Source: Desulfobacteraceae bacterium (lineage in GTDB: Bacteria; Desulfobacterota; Desulfobacteria; Desulfobacterales; Desulfobacteraceae). From it: DNA of 5,419 bases. The first letter of the stretch is position 1. Each line of letters begins with the position of its first letter. This document shows positions 1-3,248 of the stretch, in pieces. The notes under the pieces are model-generated. The model was given only the letters and a program-made list of their open reading frames with translations, ran no database searches and was not told the origin of the DNA. The translations under genes and the position numbers were made by a program. The DNA is taken from the NCBI GenBank assembly GCA_022712835.1, contig JAFLJU010000377.1:1-5419 (forward strand), in the 5' to 3' direction.

Positions 1-2
1 GG

Positions 3-614
3 TTCATCCTTGGGTTAATCGCATTTTTAAATGATATTTATCATCGGAAAGATCAGATCACACCCCGGTATAAATTTTTCAGCCAGACGGCCATCACCGA
101 GATTTTGAAACTGCTGCCCCAGACCAATTGCAATGGGTGTGGTTTTGGTACCTGCATGGCCTTTGCCGCCATGCTTGGCACTCAGAGGACCATTCCGGGG
201 CGCTGCCCCCATATCGGCCAACCGGTGCAGGAAAAAGCCATTTTCCCGATCCACGATAATGACGGGAAGCTGCTGTCCACCATTGCACTGGATATTGATA
301 ATACCCAGAACCTGTCTGAATTGGACTCCGCCAGGCAATATATTGAAAATCTGGAAAAAAAGATTCAACATCTATCCCTCATGAAAGGGGGGCTGCAGGA
401 TGAAGCCAACAGGCAATTGCCCACCCCATTGAGCAAAAGGGAAATCCAGGTACTTCAGATGCTTGCCTGTGGTACCATCAATGTGGAGATCGCCCAATCC
501 TTGAATATCAGCCCCCATACCGTGAAAAGTCATATCAACCATATTTTTAATAAACTTTCAGTGAATAGCCGAACCCAGGCTTCGGTATGGGCAAGTCAGC
601 ATCATTTTGTGTAA
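3..614 (+). CDS. Fe-S domain / LuxR-type HTH transcriptional regulator, 5'-truncated by the window edge
   Basis: The frame is open from the left edge, so the true start is outside the window; 203 residues plus TAA are visible. A TTG at 105 could be read as a start, but it would cut into the sequence leading to the Fe-S domain and has no clear ribosome binding site. Visible residues 43-68 hold four cysteines spaced C-x2-C-x4-C-x16-C (CNGCGFGTC, then GRCPH), as in the PF04060-type Fe-S domain of corrinoid/acetyl-CoA pathway proteins. Residues about 74-100 (IFPIHDNDGKLLSTIALDID) resemble the last strands of a PAS domain and lead into a short helical, coiled-coil-like segment. Residues 143-203 are a LuxR/GerE helix-turn-helix with LSKREIQVL, NVEIAQSLNIS and HTVKSHINHIFNKL. 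It is most likely a cytoplasmic DNA-binding regulator whose activity depends on an Fe-S cluster. The signal and targets are unknown. The LuxR-type DNA-binding domain is very secure, the Fe-S ligation is likely, and the PAS-like part is tentative. Confidence 0.88.
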   Translation, partial: FILGLIAFLNDIYHRKDQITPRYKFFSQTAITEILKLLPQTNCNGCGFGTCMAFAAMLGTQRTIPGRCPHIGQPVQEKAIFPIHDNDGKLLSTIALDIDNTQNLSELDSARQYIENLEKKIQHLSLMKGGLQDEANRQLPTPLSKREIQVLQMLACGTINVEIAQSLNISPHTVKSHINHIFNKLSVNSRTQASVWASQHHFV

Positions 615-641
615 TTTGCCTTAAGTTTGGGATAAATATGG

Positions 642-658
642 TATAAGATCCAATGGAT
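642..658 (+). promoter_or_regulatory. Possible -10 box followed by a short palindrome, upstream of the flavoprotein gene
   Basis: TATAAG at 642-647 resembles a sigma-70 -10 box. No convincing -35 lies at 16-18 bases: TTAAGT (621-626) is 15 bases away and TTGCCT (616-621) is 20 bases away. Directly after it, ATCCA-A-TGGAT (648-658) is an interrupted palindrome with 5-base arms near the expected transcription start, where an operator could sit. Both elements are short and could occur by chance. Confidence 0.22.
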
Positions 659-665
659 TTGTTCC

Positions 666-685
666 GTCGGTCGGTCGGTCGGTCG
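666..685 (+). repeat. Tetranucleotide tandem repeat (GTCG)x5 in the flavoprotein leader
   Basis: Five perfect, uninterrupted copies of GTCG occupy 20 bases, 33 bases before the proposed flavoprotein start at 719 and just downstream of the possible -10 box. The surrounding sequence is AT-rich, so the block stands out. The repeat is outside any likely coding frame, so copy-number change would alter leader spacing rather than reading frame. It could be a slippage-prone simple repeat or an array of regulator half-sites (the complement reads CGAC repeated). The sequence alone does not decide between these. Confidence 0.93.
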
Positions 686-707
686 TTTGTTGTTTAAATA
701 ATAAAAT

Positions 708-712
708 AAGGA
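708..712 (+). promoter_or_regulatory. Ribosome binding site that selects the ATG at 719
   Basis: AAGGA at 708-712 directly abuts an in-frame ATG at 713, which is too close for initiation. It lies 6 bases before the next in-frame ATG at 719, which is normal spacing. The site therefore favours 719 as the start of the flavoprotein. Confidence 0.7.
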
Positions 713-718
713 ATGCAC

Positions 719-1387
719 ATGAGTTCTTTCAATGATTTTATTCAAAAAGATATTAACAATAAATCACCAGAATTAAAAGTAATAGGTATTGGCGGGAGTC
801 CTAGGAAGGGGGGGAATTCTGACCTGATTTTAAAACAGATACTCAAAGGGGTGGCCGAAAACAAAACCTTGGCTGAGAACCTGCAACTTAGAGATTATCA
901 ATATCAGGGCTGTATCGGATGCGAGAGATGCAGAAAGGATAAGATTTGTACCGGATTGAAAGACGGGATGTCTTTGATTTATCCGGACATACTTCAATCC
1001 CAGGGGTTGGTGCTTGTATCGCCTACTCACAATTATAATATTACTTCATGGATGAAAGCCTTCATCGATAGGCTTTACTGTTTTTATGAATTTGATAACA
1101 ACTGTCCAAGGGGGTGGTCGAGTCATTTGGCAGGTCAAGGGCGAAAGGCTGTCCTGGGAGCAATTTGCGAGCAGGAAAATATTAAGGATATGGGGTTTAC
1201 ACTGGATGCCATGCGTCTTCCCCTTGAAGCGTTGGGATACGAAATAATTGGTGAATTGGCTGTTTTTAAAATCTTTGACAAAGCGAAAGTAAAAGAGGAG
1301 AAGGCGGTTTTGATGAAAGCCACAACGCTTGGTTCCGATCTTGCCAAATCGCTTTTAAATCAGCAGGAGACATGCCATGGCGTTTAA
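719..1387 (+). CDS. Iron-sulfur flavoprotein (flavodoxin-fold, NADPH-dependent FMN reductase family)
   Basis: This is a 222-residue protein when started at ATG 719; the upstream ATG at 713 would add two residues but has no room for its ribosome binding site. Residues 20-38 (KVIGIGGSPRKGGNSDLIL) form the first strand and FMN-phosphate loop of the flavodoxin-like family. A compact cysteine motif follows at 65-77 (CIGCERCRKDKIC; C-x2-C-x2-C-x5-C), which matches the 4Fe-4S ligand spacing of iron-sulfur flavoproteins described from methanogens and clostridia. Residues 97-122 (LVLVSPTHNYNITSWMKAF onward) give the second flavin-contacting loop and the helix typical of the family. Such proteins are cytoplasmic, carry FMN plus a 4Fe-4S cluster and act in electron transfer, including reduction of oxygen or peroxide in some members. 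The physiological substrate here is unknown. An 18-residue polar extension precedes the fold. The last 11 bases overlap the start of the mscS-like gene, implying co-translation. Family assignment is firm; the exact role is not. Confidence 0.9.
   Translation: MSSFNDFIQKDINNKSPELKVIGIGGSPRKGGNSDLILKQILKGVAENKTLAENLQLRDYQYQGCIGCERCRKDKICTGLKDGMSLIYPDILQSQGLVLVSPTHNYNITSWMKAFIDRLYCFYEFDNNCPRGWSSHLAGQGRKAVLGAICEQENIKDMGFTLDAMRLPLEALGYEIIGELAVFKIFDKAKVKEEKAVLMKATTLGSDLAKSLLNQQETCHGV
1365..1370 (+). promoter_or_regulatory. Ribosome binding site of the MscS-family gene, inside the flavoprotein gene
   Basis: AGGAGA at 1365-1370 lies 6 bases before the ATG at 1377 and within the last codons of the flavoprotein gene, whose stop is TAA at 1385-1387. 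This fixes the channel start and indicates translational coupling. Confidence 0.75.
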
Positions 1388-2459
1388 CAAAGAACAATTT
1401 ATGACAATTCTGGCCCAGATCGCTCCCAACCGCTACCTCCAGGCCTTTTTGATTGTCATTGTTTTTCTGGGCCTGGCCAAGTTGGTGGACCTTTTGCTCA
1501 CCCGTGTTGTCAAGAAATGGTTTCAACAGACACGGCTGAAAATAGATGATCAGGTGCTTGATATTTTTCATCGCCCGGTTTTTTTGAGTATCATCCTTTT
1601 TGGCCTGGCCCTGGCCACCGAGAGGCTCGGGCTCCCGCAAACCATCGCTTTTCTAACCCTGGGGGTGCTGAAAACCATCGCCATCTTCTATTGGGCATTG
1701 GCTGTCACTAGGTTTTTAAAGTTGTTGCTCCATCTTTTAAGCCGGGATGAAAGCTGGTTTAAGCTGATCCAGGACAGCACCCTGCCACTGTTTAACAATT
1801 TTTTGATTCTGCTGGTAACTGGCTTGTCTATTTATCTTGGGTTTTTGGTCTGGAATATCGATCTGACCGCCTGGGTCGCCTCTGCTGGTATCCTGGGGCT
1901 TGCCATCTCCTTTGCCGCAAAAGACACCCTGGCCAATCTCTTTTCAGGGGTTTTTATCATGGCAGATGCCCCCTATAAACTCGGGGACTATATTGTCCTG
2001 GATTCCGGCGAGCGGGGGGCGGTGACCAATATCGGTATCCGCAGCACCCGGGTGTTAACCCGGGACGATGTGGAAATCACCGTGCCCAATTCCATCATGG
2101 GAAATACCAAGATTACCAATGAAGCCGGGGGCTACCATGAAAAATTTCGCATCCGGGTTAAGGTGGGGGTGGCCTATGGCTCAGACCTTGAGCTGGTTCA
2201 TCGGGTACTGCTGGGGGTGGCATTGGAAATGACCGATGTCTGTAAAACTCCTGAACCCAGGGTGAGATTTCGCAGTTTTGGCGACTCCAGCCTTGACCAT
2301 GAGTTGTTATGCTGGGTCATAAAACCGGTTCTTCGCGGCAGGGTTTTGCACCAGCTCAACACCGCTGTCTACAATCGGTTTATCCAGGAAGGGATTGAAA
2401 TTCCCTTTCCCCAGCGGGATGTCCATGTCCGGTCTGTTTCAAAAGACAAGGATACTTGA
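1377..2459 (+). CDS. MscS-family small-conductance mechanosensitive ion channel
   Basis: This is a 360-residue inner-membrane protein. Apparent hydrophobic segments lie near residues 20-43, 66-83, 88-114, 139-160 and 165-195, about two more than the 286-residue E. coli MscS. The last is the pore-lining helix equivalent to TM3, with GILGLAISFAAKDTLANLFS at 171-190. It runs into the cytoplasmic beta domain (YKLGDYIVLDSGERGAVTNI; VEITVPNSIMGNTKITN). The C-terminal alpha/beta domain ends with the family signature EIPFPQRDVH near 341-350. Family members open under membrane tension and release small solutes during osmotic downshock. The classical TM3 Gly/Ala packing pattern is only partly kept: the polar KDTLAN replaces the QGSLSN of E. 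coli, as in other long MscS paralogues. The start is supported by the 1365-1370 ribosome binding site. The gene overlaps the flavoprotein gene by 11 bases, so the pair should be one mRNA. The C-terminus DKDT-stop is the first unit of a tandem repeat. A generic MscS-like annotation is safe; the exact subfamily is not determined. Confidence 0.95.
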   Translation: MAFNKEQFMTILAQIAPNRYLQAFLIVIVFLGLAKLVDLLLTRVVKKWFQQTRLKIDDQVLDIFHRPVFLSIILFGLALATERLGLPQTIAFLTLGVLKTIAIFYWALAVTRFLKLLLHLLSRDESWFKLIQDSTLPLFNNFLILLVTGLSIYLGFLVWNIDLTAWVASAGILGLAISFAAKDTLANLFSGVFIMADAPYKLGDYIVLDSGERGAVTNIGIRSTRVLTRDDVEITVPNSIMGNTKITNEAGGYHEKFRIRVKVGVAYGSDLELVHRVLLGVALEMTDVCKTPEPRVRFRSFGDSSLDHELLCWVIKPVLRGRVLHQLNTAVYNRFIQEGIEIPFPQRDVHVRSVSKDKDT

Positions 2460-2494
2460 GATAAGGATACTTGAGACAAGGATACTTGAGACAA
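2445..2494 (+). repeat. 15-base tandem repeat, 3.3 copies, carrying the channel gene's stop codon
   Basis: The unit GACAAGGATACTTGA occurs at 2445-2459, 2460-2474 (one C-to-T change) and 2475-2489, followed by a partial GACAA at 2490-2494. The unit is five codons long and in frame with the MscS gene, so each copy reads Asp-Lys-Asp-Thr-stop. The gene therefore ends at the first of three in-frame TGA codons. The likely origin is local duplication by replication slippage. The near-identity of the copies suggests it is recent. Confidence 0.95.
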
Positions 2495-2496
2495 AA

Positions 2497-2541
2497 AAAA
2501 GCCCTGTCAGCCACGGCGTGTTCCGGGTTGACAGGGCTTTT
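2497..2541. terminator. Bidirectional intrinsic terminator between converging genes
   Basis: AAAAGCCCTGTCA (2497-2509) pairs perfectly with TGACAGGGCTTTT (2529-2541), a 13-bp stem around a 19-base loop. An A-run at 2493-2500 supplies an eight-U tract for transcripts coming from the minus-strand gene that ends at 2553. In the plus direction the tract is only four U before GA, so termination of the channel transcript may be weaker. The hairpin lies 11 bases past the minus-strand stop and 37 bases past the plus-strand stop, as expected for a shared terminator. Confidence 0.9.
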
Positions 2542-2552
2542 GAAAAAAATGC

Positions 2553-3038
2553 TTAGGAGGGCAGGTTATAGGCCCCGGGGCCTATCTTCCATTCCCCGTC
2601 TTCTTTGATCAGGGAAAGAGTGTCCTGGGCTTCATGCTCTTCAAGTAACCCAAAAACATACCCCACTATTCGGTACAGCGGGTTGATACTGCGGATGGTG
2701 GTCACATTCATTTGAATCTGGGCAGATGAATCATCCATGCTTAATACCGTTGTTTTCATAAGGATGGGTTTCATATGCAGGTAACTTACTTTATACCCCC
2801 GGTCGGTGGCATCTTTTTCCTGAAGTCTCAGATAAAGTTCCACCATGTTCACATCATTTTCATTTGTCTGGCCCTCTTCGCTGATGAAATCCGCCATTGA
2901 GGGGTCTAACATGTAATAGGCTTGGGTAAATTCTTTTGCCACCTTTGTGGGGGAGTTGCCCTCAGCCCATGCCGCAGATGCATATAGGCCGATTAACAGG
3001 GCGGCTGCCAGTAAAATCAGTCCGGGGTTCTTTTTCAT
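2553..3038 (-). CDS. Small exported protein of unknown function, possibly NTF2/DUF4878-like
   Basis: This is a 161-residue protein when started at the ATG at 3038. A longer frame reaches 3116, but only the 3038 start has a ribosome binding site and puts a signal peptide at the very N-terminus. Residues 1-25 form that signal peptide: MKK, a leucine/alanine-rich core and an A-W-A cleavage site before EGN. The mature part, about 136 residues, starts with a helix (SPTKVAKEFTQAYYMLDPSM), is polar and mixed alpha/beta, and ends with strand-like LSLIKEDGEWKIGPGAYNLP. It has no cysteines. The pattern of helix, D-x-x-x-A segment and closing strand with a GEWKI turn resembles NTF2-like/DUF4878 lipoprotein-type domains, but no lipobox cysteine is present, so it is probably free in the periplasm. 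I cannot assign a function. It is a single-gene unit diverging from recC, with its own promoter candidate and terminator. Confidence 0.82.
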   Translation of the reverse strand: MKKNPGLILLAAALLIGLYASAAWAEGNSPTKVAKEFTQAYYMLDPSMADFISEEGQTNENDVNMVELYLRLQEKDATDRGYKVSYLHMKPILMKTTVLSMDDSSAQIQMNVTTIRSINPLYRIVGYVFGLLEEHEAQDTLSLIKEDGEWKIGPGAYNLPS

Positions 3039-3046
3039 TAGTTGGT

Positions 3047-3053
3047 TCTCCTT
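3047..3053 (-). promoter_or_regulatory. Ribosome binding site of the exported-protein gene
   Basis: On the minus strand AAAGGAG is followed after about 9 bases by the ATG at 3038. This decides the start of the exported protein against longer in-frame ATGs up to 3116, which lack such a site and would bury the signal peptide. Confidence 0.7.
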
Positions 3054-3106
3054 TTTAATTTCGGATAAATATCTCAAATCCATCATTTTTAAAAAATATC
3101 TGGAAT

Positions 3107-3135
3107 CTAATAGCAAATACCAGGTTTTTATTCAA
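3107..3135 (-). promoter_or_regulatory. Candidate sigma-70 promoter for the exported-protein gene
   Basis: On the minus strand TTGAAT (plus-strand 3130-3135) and TATTAG (3107-3112) are separated by exactly 17 bases. Each matches the consensus at four of six positions. Transcription would start near 3100, giving a leader of about 60 bases before the ATG at 3038. The spacing and position fit; the match is moderate and the region is AT-rich. Confidence 0.38.
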
Positions 3136-3177
3136 TGGGTGGGAAGCGGTTATTTACGACCCATATCATATTTGGGT

Positions 3178-3206
3178 TTGATTGGGTCACCTAGGTCTGG
3201 TATTGT
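3178..3206 (+). promoter_or_regulatory. Candidate sigma-70 promoter for recC
   Basis: TTGATT (3178-3183) and TATTGT (3201-3206) are separated by 17 bases, each with four of six consensus matches. Transcription would begin near 3213, about 33 bases before the proposed TTG start of recC. It lies in the divergent intergenic region, where a recC promoter is expected. Support is by pattern only. Confidence 0.33.
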
Positions 3207-3228
3207 GTCCAAAAATATACGAAAATCT

Positions 3229-3248
3229 CAAGATGGGTGGTAATCTTG
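3229..3248 (+). promoter_or_regulatory. Ribosome binding site of recC within a small hairpin over the TTG start
   Basis: GGTGG at 3236-3240 lies 5 bases before TTG 3246 and is the only Shine-Dalgarno-like sequence near the start. It sits in the loop of an inverted repeat, CAAGAT (3229-3234) and ATCTTG (3243-3248), so the start codon itself falls in the stem. The stem is only 6 bp with three G-C or A-T rich ends, so stability would be modest. If it forms, it could reduce recC translation. Confidence 0.35.

Noticed and set aside
27..371. Minus-strand open frames opposite the regulator gene
   Set aside because: They lie antisense to a gene with clear Fe-S and LuxR motifs, and their translations show no recognisable domain or ribosome binding site.
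133..384. Plus-strand 83-codon frame inside the regulator gene
   Set aside because: It is an out-of-frame shadow of the regulator, with no domain signature.
630..639. GGATAAATAT shared with 3063-3072
   Set aside because: A single 10-base AT-rich match between two intergenic regions is expected by chance and has no symmetry or common spacing to a start.
1266..1640. Minus-strand 124-codon frame across the flavoprotein/channel junction
   Set aside because: It is antisense to two well-supported genes and has low-complexity, unrecognisable protein sequence.
3086..3095. TTTTTAAAAA palindrome in the leader of the exported-protein gene
   Set aside because: It is a simple A/T run with no loop or G-C stem and lies inside a transcribed leader, so it is not a credible terminator or operator.
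2947..3243. Plus-strand 98-codon frame over the exported-protein start and the divergent promoters
   Set aside because: It is antisense to a signal peptide and its ribosome binding site, and has no ribosome binding site of its own or recognisable fold.
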